The position numbers and the translations under genes are program-made. Of a DNA stretch of 64,000 bases, positions 1-11,300 are shown piece by piece. How positions within the stretch are numbered: the first letter of the stretch is position 1; every line of letters starts with the position of its first letter. Origin of the DNA: Mercenaria mercenaria (taxonomy: Eukaryota > Mollusca > Bivalvia > Venerida > Veneridae); assembly GCF_021730395.1 (NCBI RefSeq), contig NC_069377.1, positions 72,237,501 to 72,301,500 of the forward strand. The letters are read 5' to 3'. A model generated the notes under the pieces. That model had not been told where the DNA came from. It saw only the letters and a list, made by a program, of their open reading frames with translations, and made no database searches.

Positions 1-3000
1 ACAGGCATTATATTAGCCGCATCCTTCCAATGTATCTGCCACATGTCTGCAATGTATATGCCAGGTAAGTTGCTCTTTCACGTCAGGCATTATATTAGCC
101 GCATCTTTCCAATGTATCTGCCGCATGTCTGCAATGTATATGCCAGGTAAGTTGCCATGTCACGTCAGGCATTATATTAGCCGCATCCTTCCAAAGTATT
201 TGCCGCATATCTGCAGTGTATATGCCATGTAAGTTGCTCTTTCACGTCAGGCATTATATTAGCCGCATCCTTCCAGTGTATCTGCCGCATGTCTGCAATG
301 TATATGCCATGTAAGTTGCTCTTTCACGTTAGGCATTATATTAGCCGCATCCTACCAAAGTATATGCCGCATGTCTGCAATGTATATGCCATGTAAGTTG
401 CTCTGTCAATTCAGGTATTATATTAGCCGCATCCTTCCAAAGTATTTGCCGCATGTCTGCAATGTATATGCCATGTAAGTTGCTCTGTCACGTCAGGTAT
501 TATATTAGCCGCATCCTTCCAATGTATCTGCCGCATGTCTGCAATGTATATGACATGTAAGTTGCTCTTTCACGTCAGGCATTATATTAGCCGCATCCTT
601 CCAATGTATCTGCCGCATGTCTGCAATGTATATGCCACGTAAGTTGCTCTTTCACGTCAGGCATTATATTAGCCGCATCCTTCCAATGTATCTGCCGCAT
701 GTCTGCAATGTATATGCCATGTAAGTTGCCCTGGTACGTCAGGCATTATATTAGCCGCATCCTTCCAATGTATCTGCCGCATGTCTGCAATGTATATGCC
801 ATGTAAGTTGCTCTTTCACGTCAGGCATTATATTAGCCGCATCCTTCCAAAGTATTTGCCGCATGTCTGCAATGTATATGCCATGTAAGTTGCTCCGTCA
901 CGTCAGGCATTATATTAGCCGCATCCTTCCAAAGTATTTGCCGCATGTCTGCAATGTATATGCCAGGTAAGTTGCTCTTTCACGTCAAGCATTATATTAG
1001 CCGCATCCTTCCAAAGTATTTGCCGCATGTCTGCAATGTATATGCCATGTAAGTTGCTCTATCACGTCAGGCATTATATTAGCCGCATCCTTCCAATAAA
1101 TCTGCCGAATGTCTGCAATGTATATGACATGTAATATGCTCTGTCACGTCAGACATTATATTAGCCGCATCCTTCCAAAGTATTTGCCGCATGTCTGCAA
1201 TGTATATGCCAGGTAAGTTGCTCTGTCACGTCAGGCATTATATAAGGCGCATCCTTCCAGTGTATCTGCCGCATGTCTGCAATGTATATGTCAGGTTAGC
1301 TGCTCTGTCACGTCAGGCATTATATTAGCCGCATCCTTCCAATGTATCTGCCGCATGTCTGCAATGTATATGCCATGTAAGTTGCCCTGTCACGTCAGGC
1401 ATTATATTAGCCGCATCCTTCCAATGTATCTGCCGCATGTCTGCAATGTATATGTCATGTAAGTTGCCCTGTCACGTTAGGCATTATATTAGCCGCATCC
1501 TTCCAATGTATCTGCCGCATGTCTGCAATGTATATGCCATGTAAGCTGCTTTTTCACTTCAGGCATTATATTAGCCGCATCCTTCCAAAGTATCTGCCGC
1601 ATGTCTGCAATGTATATGCCAGGTAAGTTGCTCTGCCACGTCAGGCATAATATAAGGCGCATCCTTCGAATGTATCTGCCGCATGTCTGCAATGTATATG
1701 CCATGTAAGTTGCCCCGTCAAGTCAGGCATTATATTAGCCGCATCTTTCCAATGTATCTGCCGCATGTCTGCAACGTATATGCCATGTAAGTTTCTCTTT
1801 CACGTCAGGAATTATATTAGCCGCATCCTTCCAATGTATCTTCCGCATGTCTGCAATGTATATGCCATGTAAGTTGCTCTTTCACGTCAGGCATTATATA
1901 AGCCGCATCCTTCCAAAGTATTTGCCGCTTGTCTGCAATGTATATGCCATGTAAGTTGCTCTTTCATGTCAGGCATTATATTAGCCGCATCCTTCGAATG
2001 TATCTGCCGCATGTCTGCAATGTATATGCCAGGTAAGTTTGTGCCAGGTAAGTTGCTCTGCCACGTCAGGCATTGTATAAGGCGCATCCTTCGAATGTAT
2101 CTGCCGCATGTCTGCAAGGTATATGCCAGGTAAGTTGCTCTTTCTCGTCAGGCATTTTTTTAGCCGCATCCTTCCAATGTATCTGCCGCATATCTGCAAT
2201 GTATATGCCAGGTAAGTTGCTATGTCACGTCAGGCATTATATTAGCCACATCCTTCCAAAGTATTTGCCGCATGTCTGCAATGTATATGCCAGGTAAGTT
2301 GCTCTGTCACGTTAGGCATTATATTAGCCGCATCCTTCCAAAGTATTTGCCGCATATCTGCAATGTATATGCCATGTAAGTTGCCCTGTCAAGTCAGGCA
2401 TTATATTAGCCGCATCTTTCCAATGTATCTGCCGCATGTCTGCAACGTATATGCCATGTAAGTTTCTCTTTCACGTCAGGAATTATATTAGCCGCATCCT
2501 TCCAATGTATCTTCCGCATATCTGCAATGTATATGCCATGTTAGTTGCTCTTTCACGTCAGGCATTATATTAGCCGCATCCTTCCAAAGTATCTGCCGCA
2601 TGTCTGCAATGTATATGCCATGTAAGTTGCTCTTTCACGACAGGCATTATATTAGCCGCATCCTTCCAATGTATCTGCCACATGTCTGCAAGGTATATGC
2701 CAGGTAAGTTGCTCTTTCTCGTCAGGCATTTTTTTAGCCGCATCCTTCCAATGTATCTGCCGCATATCTGCAATGTATATGCCAGGTAAGTTGCTATGTC
2801 ACGTCAGGCATTATATTAGCCACATCCTTCCAAAGTATTTGCCGCATGTCTGCAATGTATATGCCAGGTAAGTTGCTCTGTCACGTCAGGCATTATATTA
2901 GCCGCATCCTTCCAAAGTATTTGCCGCATATCTGCAATGTATATGCCATGTAAGTTGCTCTTTCACGACAGGCATTATATTAGCCGCATCCTTCCAGTGT

Positions 3001-3720
3001 ATCTGCCGCATGTCTGCAATGTATATGCCATGTAAGTTGCTCTTTCACGCCAGGCATTATATTAGCCGCATCCTTCGAAAGTATTTGCCGCATGTCTGCA
3101 ATGTATATGCCAGGTAAGTTGCTCTGTCAATTCAGGCATTATATTAGCCGCATCCTTCCAAAGTATCAGCCGCATGTCTGCAATGTATATGCCATGTAAG
3201 TTGCTCTGTCACGACAGGCATTATATTAGCCGCATCCTTCCAAAGTATCAGCCGCATGTCTGCAATGTATATGCCATGTAAGTTGCTCTTTCACGTCAGG
3301 CATTATATTAGCCGCATCCTTCCAATGTATCTGCCGCATGTCTGCAATGTATATGCCATGTAAGTTGCCCTGTCACGTCAGGCATTATATTAGCCGCATC
3401 CTTCCAAAGTATCTGCCGCATGTCTGCAATGGATATGCCATGTAAGTTGCTCTTTCACGTCAGGCATTATATTAGCCGCATCCTTCCAAAGTATCAGCCG
3501 CATGTCTGCAATGTATATGCCATGTAAGTTGCTTTGTCACCCTCAGGCATTATATTAGCCGCATCCTTCTAAAGAATGTAGCGCATGTCTGCGATATATA
3601 TGCAAAATAAGTTGACCTGTCACATCAGTCGTTATATTGGAAACATACTTGAAAAGTATTTGCAACATGCCTGCAAAGTTAATTACTCCAGCACATCAGG
3701 CAATTGCATCTACATCATAC
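1..3720 (+). repeat. 82-bp minisatellite in the lysozyme intron, seeded by the upstream exon's splice donor
   Basis: About 43 head-to-tail copies of an 82-bp unit run from the first base to about 3570, followed by decayed units to about 3720. Example spacing: the GCATTATATT motif lies at 661 and again at 743. Each unit holds TGTCTGCAATGTATATGC followed by CAG or CAT and then GTAAGT (for example exon-like bases 123-146, donor 147-152). Read with phase 0, this codes A-C-L-Q-C-I-C-Q and then a consensus 5' splice site. That is the peptide expected just before the lysozyme exon at 3890. Each unit also carries a partial second copy of the same segment (A-S-F-Q-C-I-C) and a pyrimidine-rich stretch ending in CAG. 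Units differ by a few substitutions, and decay is strongest at the right edge. Confidence 0.93.
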
Positions 3721-3889
3721 TTGTATAAATTGCCCTGGCAAGCCAAGATTTAATAGAAATAATTTTCATATAGTATGCGCAGCATGTATTTCTGGTAATT
3801 GATCAAATTATCATAGTCATCAGTTAAAATAGGTCTTTGTGCGGAAGAAAAGACATTTTCCACAAAACTAGTCGTACTTTCTGTTTTAG

Positions 3890-4001
3890 CAAGAGTCCGG
3901 CTGCAAGCCGATTGGCTGTCATTTTGATGTGAACTCCGATTCGTGCGGATATTTCCAGATCAAAGAAGGCTACTGGCAAGACTGTGGGTCTCCTGGATCA
4001 A
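3890..4001 (+). CDS. lysozyme exon carrying the catalytic Glu and Asp
   Basis: 112 nt, 37 codons plus one base. It encodes Q-E-S-G-C-K-P-I-G-C, then the DVNSDSCGYFQIKEGYWQDC stretch, then GSPGS. The preceding residues in the family are C-I-C plus one, which is what each 82-bp repeat unit encodes before its donor. Both sides are phase 0. Confidence 0.93.
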
Positions 4002-4876
4002 GTAAAAACTCAGTTACCTTTATTTTGTTTTTTTTTCTACTAATGATCGGAATTTTTTTTAAATATTTCTTTAATTTGTTTCCAGATTGAGCAAGTTGCA
4101 GATCATTCATTTGATTAATGTAAAATCTATGTTAATAAGTCTTTAACCACATGTGGCGCGGGAGTGTAATAAAGCCATTACCTAAAGATGATTATACACT
4201 AACTTTAGTGTTATAATAAAGCTTTGACATCGATGTCGTTTACCATATAGGAGACAGTGGTCAAATTGACTTGTTTATAAAAGTAGAATTTTGATGTTTC
4301 GACAGGAAAAGCTAACATGTGATAAAAAGAATATTGCATTTGTGATTTTCCACATTGAATTTAGTAAACTCGTTGAATAAAATCTATATGAAAAAACATT
4401 TTTATTGTAAACAACAACAAAAAAAAGCTGTTCACCAGTTGGCGTTTATTTGTCTCCAATGTTATAGTCATGGTTGACCAGCTGAATGAAAGCACTGACT
4501 GCACTTGGTAAACAGGAGGTTTTACTTTCTCAAGAAAAACTTAAAGAAGAACAAAATATACAGTTTCTATTCAAACGTGTATTCAAAATATGGAATATGT
4601 AAGCAGAAATGTTTTTGTTGCAGCTTTTGTGTCAGCCTTATGTACGGCATACTTAAACATATTTCAGGCTGGAAGAGCTGCGCTGACGACTTACACTGCG
4701 CTTCACTATGCGTACAGAACTACATGAAAAGATACGCATCACACTATAGTTGTCCAGCGACATGTGAGGGATACGCACGTGAGCATAATGGCGGCCCGAG
4801 AGGTTGTCATCACTCATCCACCCTTAGTTACTGGAGTGGTGTAAAGAGCCACTCTGGTTGCCATAATGTCCACTGA
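3890..4876 (+). CDS. i-type (invertebrate, destabilase-like) lysozyme, 3' part of gene (two exons)
   Basis: Predicted secreted muramidase that hydrolyses bacterial peptidoglycan. Two exons are visible: 3890-4001 (acceptor TTTTAG, donor A|GTAAAA, phase 0 to 1) and 4668-4876 (acceptor ATTTCAG, stop TGA at 4874). Joined they give 106 residues starting QESGCKPIGC, then FDVNSDSCGYFQIKEGYW, DCGSPGSSWKSC, CVQNYMKRYASHY, CEGYAREHNGGPRGC. In the family the catalytic pair is Glu in ESGC and Asp in the DVxSxSCGYFQIK segment; both are present. Eleven cysteines are visible and the missing N-terminal exon should add three, giving the 14 typical of clam i-type lysozymes. The signal peptide and CLxCIC exon are not in the window. 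The gene is convergent with the lectin gene ending at 5125. The coding sequence looks intact. Confidence 0.95.
4668..4876 (+). CDS. lysozyme terminal exon
   Basis: 209 nt including the stop. The acceptor ATTTCAG at 4661-4667 gives a phase-1 entry, so A from the previous exon plus GC makes Ser. It encodes the SWKSCADDLHC, CVQNYMKRYASHY and CEGYAREHNGGPRGC segments of the family and ends SGCHNVH. The open frame extends upstream to 4505, but that part is intron. Confidence 0.93.
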
Positions 4877-4889
4877 AATGGAACTCTAT

Positions 4890-4895
4890 AATAAA
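4890..4895 (+). promoter_or_regulatory. polyadenylation signal of the lysozyme gene
   Basis: AATAAA lies 14 bases after the lysozyme stop codon. The very short 3' UTR this implies fits the close convergent neighbour. Confidence 0.6.
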
Positions 4896-5124
4896 TATGT
4901 GAACTAAAAATGGTCTTATGGTTTTTACTATTCACAGAAGTAACAGCAGGATCCATCACAACTGAGGTTTATCCAACCTGAACCTAGCCGAAAGCAAAAT
5001 ATAACTTCTTTCAAAGTAACACTATATAATACAAGCGAAACAATATACAGTCTTGTCATGTATCCGTGACTGCCTGTATCTTCATTTACAGAATCGTAAA
5101 CGAACAGTCCAATACCAAACACGT

Positions 5125-5351
5125 TTATACGAAATTGTAGTTTGCTGAAAAGAAAACGATGTTTTGATCCTCGTTGGAGGTATAACTGTCCGAATCTAGA
5201 AGGTAACACATTGACGTGTTGAGGAATAAATTAACGGCAAGGCATCCTGGGTAACGGAAGCATTTCCGGCAGCAATCCATTTGTGACCATGATGAAGATA
5301 CACTTAGAGCAGTTCCGTTTCCGATCTCATTTGCTTTCTGTTTATATAGTA
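5125..5351 (-). CDS. lectin gene exon 5: PAN/Apple module and stop
   Basis: 227 nt ending in TAA at 5127-5125, acceptor TTTTTTCAG|TA. Encodes KANEIGNGTALSVSSSWSQM, DCCRKCFRYPGC, AVNLF, SMCYLLDSDSYTSN, FSANYNFV. The SxxxCCxxCxxxPxC...N......CxLL pattern fits PAN/Apple. The protein ends soon after the module, so it is the C-terminal domain. Confidence 0.88.
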
Positions 5352-8300
5352 CTGAAAAAAATTCAGGAAAAAGTTTAAGTTGCTTTAAATCCATACTTTG
5401 AAACAGTTCTGTATGACAGTACTAAATTTACAATACTCAAACAGTTCTGTGTTGCAATATTTAATTCAGTAAAGGCATTTACAAACAGTTATGTGCAGCA
5501 GTACTACATTAAAGGCACTGTCAAACAGTTATGTGCAGCAGTACTAAGTTAAAGGCACTGATACAACCTAAGTATTTTTTCTTAAATGTAAGTTTTATTT
5601 ATTTCTTTTAAAACATACATTTGTAGCTAAACGTTCAAGACAATTAGCATTCCTTTGACAAATTTCTGGCTACAAACTTATTCATAAACTGGGTTAGCTA
5701 CTGAAGTATTTATAATATGCAATTTTTTATGTTTTAGCAAATCAAATAACAAATAATTTACAAGCAGCATTTACTGTAAAGATTACTTGAAGAGATAAAA
5801 AATATGGGCATGTTTAAGAATTGTTACTTGTACTGAAAGCACTTTTTCAAAAGGTTTAAAGAGTTTTCTGGAAGCTTTTTTAAATCAACCATTTGCTCTG
5901 TGACCACTCAGAAAACCGTTGTGTGTGTAGTTCCAGCTACTTTGATCATATAACATTGATAATGTGACATGAATTTGAATTCGTTAGTGCTAATACGTAC
6001 AGGATGCTGGTTTGTATCCCATAACTTGCACCTCACATAACGACAGCTGCTCGTCCACACTGGAGACACGGGTTATTTTCACCCACCGAGCATGTGTTGT
6101 ATGGTCCATGTGAAATGTGTGCGTGTTGGTTATAACCCCATCATAGTAGCTGACACGCTTAAAGAAGGTCTTGGCAGTTCCGGTGTATAACTCTACTTGT
6201 CTTAGTTTACTATCTGAAAACAGTGAATGTCATAATAATTTCAGGTAGAACACAACAAGTACGCCTAGACGTAGTAGAATAACTGAATGGATGAACAAAA
6301 GCTCTGTACGGACACTTCAAGCAGGAAAGAGCATTTTGATAGAACCATCGGTCTTTCACGAGCTAGGCATATGCCAAATTCAAACCATAAGTGATAAGGG
6401 GCATTGTATTGTTCAAAGTCAGCGTCTTTGATCATTGGGGTTAATAATGTAGTCTATACTGTTGCAAAGAAAACGGTTGTTATTGAGATTTTATAAAGGT
6501 TTCATTTGCTGAGGACCTGTATGAACCTTGCTACAATGATTCAATTCCGGCAGGTATTAACATATGAGTCTTGCTACAGCTTGATTCAATTCCGATAGGT
6601 ACTTATGTATAAGTCTTGCTACAGTATGGATCAGTTCCGGCAGGTACTAATGTATAATTCTTACTACAGCACGGATCAGTTCCGGCAGGTACTAATATAT
6701 GAGTCTTACTACAGCATGGATCAGCTCCGGCAGGTACTAATGTATAAGTTTTGCTACAGCAAGGATCAGTTCCCGCAGATACTAATGTATAATTCTTACT
6801 ACAGCAGGGATCAGTTCCGGCAGGTACTAATGTATGAGTCTTGTTACTGCAAGGATCAGTTCCGGCAGGTACTAATGTATAAGTCTTGCTACAGCATGGA
6901 TCAGTTCCCGCAGGTACTAATGTCTAATTCTTACTACAACATGGATCAGTTCCGGCAGGTACTAATGTATGAGTCTTGCTACAGCAAGGATCAGTTCCGG
7001 CAGGTACTAATGTATAAGTCTTGCTACAGCGTGGATCATTTCCGACAGGTACTAATGTACGAGTCTTGCTACAGCAAGGATCAGTTCTGGCAGATACTTA
7101 TGTATAAGTTTAGCTACAGCAAGGATCATTCGCAGGTACTAATGTTACAGTCTTGCTACAGCAAGGATCATTTCGCAGGTACTATGTATAAGTCTTGCTA
7201 CAGCAAGGATCTTCCGCAGTACTAATGTATAGTCTTGCTACAGCGGATCATTCCGACAGGTACTAATGTACGAGTCTTGCTACAGCAAGGATCAGTTCCC
7301 GCAGATACTAATGTATGAGTCTTGCTACAGCGTGGATCATTCCCGACAGGTACTAATGTACGAGTCTTGCTACAGCAAGGATCAGTTCTGGCAGATACTA
7401 ATGTATGAGTATTGCTACAGCAAGGATCAGTTCCGGCAGGTACTAATGTATAAGTCTTGCTAAAGCCTGATCAAATTCCGGCAGGTACTAATGTATTCCG
7501 ATAAGTACTAATGTATGAATCTTGCTACAGCATGGGTCAATTGTGGCAAGTACTAATGTATTCCGGCAAGTACTAACGTATGAACCTGATCACAAATGCA
7601 GTAGTTTTCTTGCAAGTACTAATGTATGAACCATGCCACGAAATGGACTGATTCAGGCAATTATTGATGTATAAATCTTACCATATATTGAACAATTCTG
7701 GAATCGTACGAATCATACCACAACGTGGATAGATTCAGGCACGTACTGATGTATGAACCGTACCACAACATACGTCAGTTAAGGCAAGTAATGACGTATG
7801 AACCTTAAAACAACATGGGTCAGTTCTGACAAGTACTAATGTAATCTGGCAAGTTATAACGTACGAACCATACCACAACGTGGATAGATTCAGGCAAGTA
7901 CAGATGTATGAACCTTACCACAACATACGTCAGTTAAGGCAAGTAATGACGTATGAACCTTAAAACAACATGGGTCAGTTCTGACAAGTACTAATGTAAT
8001 CTGGCAAGTTATAACGTACGAACCATACCACAACGTGGATAGATTCAGGCAAGTACAGATGTATGAACCTTACCACAACATACGTCAGTTAAGGCAAGTA
8101 ATGACGTATGAACCTTAAAACAACATGGGTCAGTTCTGACAAGTACTAATGTAATCTGGCAAGTTATAACGTACGAACCATACCACAACGTGGATAGATT
8201 CAGGCAAGTACAGATGTATGAACCTTACCACAACATACGTCAGTTAAGGCAAGTAATGACGTATGAACCTTAAAACAACATGGGTCAGTTCTGACAAGTA

Positions 8301-11300
8301 CTAATGTAATCTGGCAAGTTATAACGTACGAACCATACCACAACGTGGATAGATTCAGGCAAGTACAGATGTATGAACCTTACCGCAACATACGTCAGTT
8401 AAGGCAAGTAATGACGTATGAACCTTAAAACAACATGGGTCAGTTCTGACAAGTACTAATGTAATCTGGCAAGTTATAACGTACGAACCATACCACAACG
8501 TGGATAGATTCAGGCAAGTACAGATGTATGAACCTTACCACAACATACGTCAGTTAAGGCAAGTAATGACGTATGAACCTTAAAACAACATGGGTCAGTT
8601 CTGACAAGTACTAATATAATCTGGCAAGTTATAACGTACGAACCATACCACAACGTGGATAGATTCAGGCAAGTACAGATGTATGAACCTTACCACAACA
8701 TACGTCAGTTAAGGCAAGTAATGACGTATGAACCTTAAAACAACATGGGTCAGTTCTGACAAGTACTAATGTAATCTGGCAAGTTATAACGTACGAACCA
8801 TACCACAACGTGGATAGATTCAGGCAAGTACAGATGTATGAACCTTACCACAACATACGTCAGTTAAGGCAAGTAATGACGTATGAACCTTAAAACAACA
8901 TGGGTCAGTTCTGACAAGTACTAATGTAATCTGGCAAGTTATAACGTACGAACCATACCACAACGTGGATAGATTCAGGCAAGTACAGATGTATGAACCT
9001 TACCACAACATGCGTCAGTTAAGGCAAGTAATGACGTATGAACCTTAAAACAACATGGGTCAGTTCTGACAAGTACTAATGTAATCTGGCAAGTTATAAC
9101 GTACGAACCATACCTTTACGTGGATAGATTCAGGCAAGTACAGATGTATGAACCTTACCACAACATACGTCAGTTAAGGCAAGTAATGACGTATGAACCT
9201 TAAAACAACATGGGTCAGTTCTGACAAGTACTAATGTAATCTGGCAAGTTATAACGTACGAACCATACCACAACGTGGATAGATTCAGGCAAGTACAGAT
9301 GTATAAAGCTTACCACAACATGGGTCAATTCTTGCAAGAATTGTCACGTGGTCTATAATGTAAAGGTCTCCAAGGTCCACTTCCCAGTAAGTATCAGCTT
9401 TCGACTCGGTCAAGGAACAAGATCCGTCATGCCAGTACTGTGACACGCCACCATCCACAGCCAGGTCCGCATCCCCGCTGCCACAACAGTAGGTGTCTGT
9501 CTGGTAGGCCGTCTTTCCTATTGCCACATTCACAAGTTCTGAAACAGTTCAAGCCGAAATAAATTGTAGTAGGTTTTAATTTAGTATATTTCACTTAATT
9601 GTGAAGAAAGCTTTAAAAAGTATTCAATTAAATCTCGGATCCACTTCCTAAACATGAAATCATACCAACATATGTGCCATACAAACATCGCGACTTTTGA
9701 TGGTGTTCAAACCCGCCACATGATGCCGCAGAGGCTGACCAATTATCACCCATTACATTTCACTGCTCTTGTTACGTCATATCATGTTTAATTTGAAGAT
9801 TTCCACTCTGCATCAATTTTCAGTAGTAATTACTCCCCTGCTCTGGACTAGGAAATCCAGATTAAATCGAACTTCCGATCTGTTTTGTCAATATATTAAT
9901 TGTTTTATACCAACATATCTAAATTCATGTTAAGACTTTTGTAGTTTTCCGCAAATATGGACTGTTTAATGCAAACATTATAATCTATAAATTCTATAGT
10001 AAACCAAAAATGTAGGGGTCAGTGTAAGACTTGTCTAAAGAGACTGTATTGATGTCTCTTACATTAAATAGGTTACGTCTATGATTAAAGAGGCGACAAC
10101 AAATACGTTCCAGTTAAAATATCACGTGTAAAAATGCCAAATCAACCCAACATTTTCAGGTAAATTCTCAGCATACCTTATGATGCTGAGCATATACCCG
10201 TACGCGTACTGGTAACGAAATCTATGAAGTGCATGATTTAAGTTTACGTGCATAACCAAAGAGTAGAGTATAGACGAGTCTTTTATTTTTGTCAAAAAAA
10301 GTGGAGAGAGTTATGACACCTTTTCCTGAAGTCTGTCTAATAATATCGTAGACCATGTAGACGTGTGTGAATGTTTAAAGAAACCGAGAGCGTGGCTGAT
10401 ATATGTACTGTCTTAAAACTTAGGCGGCTGATTTCTGACGGTTTTTTATTTGCAAATATGGTGCGAAACTCAAAGCGAGAACACGATATCTATCATAACC
10501 AGATTTGTCATTTGTCGTAGTGTTTTGCTGGCGTCTTTGAATGAGACCCAGAGAGGTGCCAACACAAAACTGGCAGAAATCAGCACCGTATAAAACAAGT
10601 CATATTGTCGAGTTAAACTGTGCAGATCCGTTTACAATATAACGTCAGTACCTTTACAAGCTGGTAGTGTTCCCGACCAGCTGCCATTAACTGTACATGT
10701 GCGTGTCGCATCTCCAGATATCATGGTGTAATTCTCATTGCAAGAATACAGGACGGCACTGCCTATAGATATGTCCGCGTAAGATTTAGTCCCGTAACCA
10801 ATGTCAGCAGGAGGTCCACAAGTTAACGCTGAAATAAATTCATTAAACATCCTAATCTATGATGGAAATTTATTCTAATATTATAGACATCATTGAATTT
10901 GTTAATTTTGTATAATATCGTCACATTTTCAGCCTTCTAAATAGGGAAACAAATCGGATCGTATTAGAATAAATATAATGTATTTATTGGTATCATTTGA
11001 ATTTGTCTGATGGAATCAAGTGCAAATCTAAGGATATTACGAAAGTATTTTGTGATAATCAAAAGCAAAAAAAAAAAAAAAAAAAAATGAAAAAAGAAAT
11101 AATAATAAGAGAGGAAAATGAATTTATAATTCCATAAATAGGGAATAAAAAGTATAACAGCAACACATGATATTATAACGCATACGGAATTTGACTCCTA
11201 CTGTCGCACCAGTAACATCTGCAATACCGTCAGCCGTGCCAAAACCGCCACAACCACCATGGTGTATCTCATAGTACGAAGTAAAAAACTCGTCGGGTAG

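Noticed and set aside
1-3720. CRISPR-like or centromeric satellite array
   Set aside because: Units are directly adjacent 82-mers without spacers, in a eukaryotic intron next to lysozyme exons; the exon-junction content explains them better.
1-3720. Each 82-bp unit as a real 60-nt exon (CAG acceptor, CAG|GTAAGT donor)
   Set aside because: The spacing between donor and next acceptor is only 22 nt, and inclusion in phase 0 would meet TAG after three codons. Decoy use cannot be excluded without RNA data.
4505-4667. N-terminal part of the 123-codon ORF before the lysozyme terminal exon
   Set aside because: It precedes a good acceptor (ATTTCAG) and has no family resemblance; it is intron.
6605-7463. 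Long plus-strand ORFs of a 15-residue repeat (MYKSCYSMDQFRQVL type)
   Set aside because: They are the 45-bp minisatellite in the wrong strand of the lectin intron. A period divisible by three keeps the frame open; there is no start context or family.
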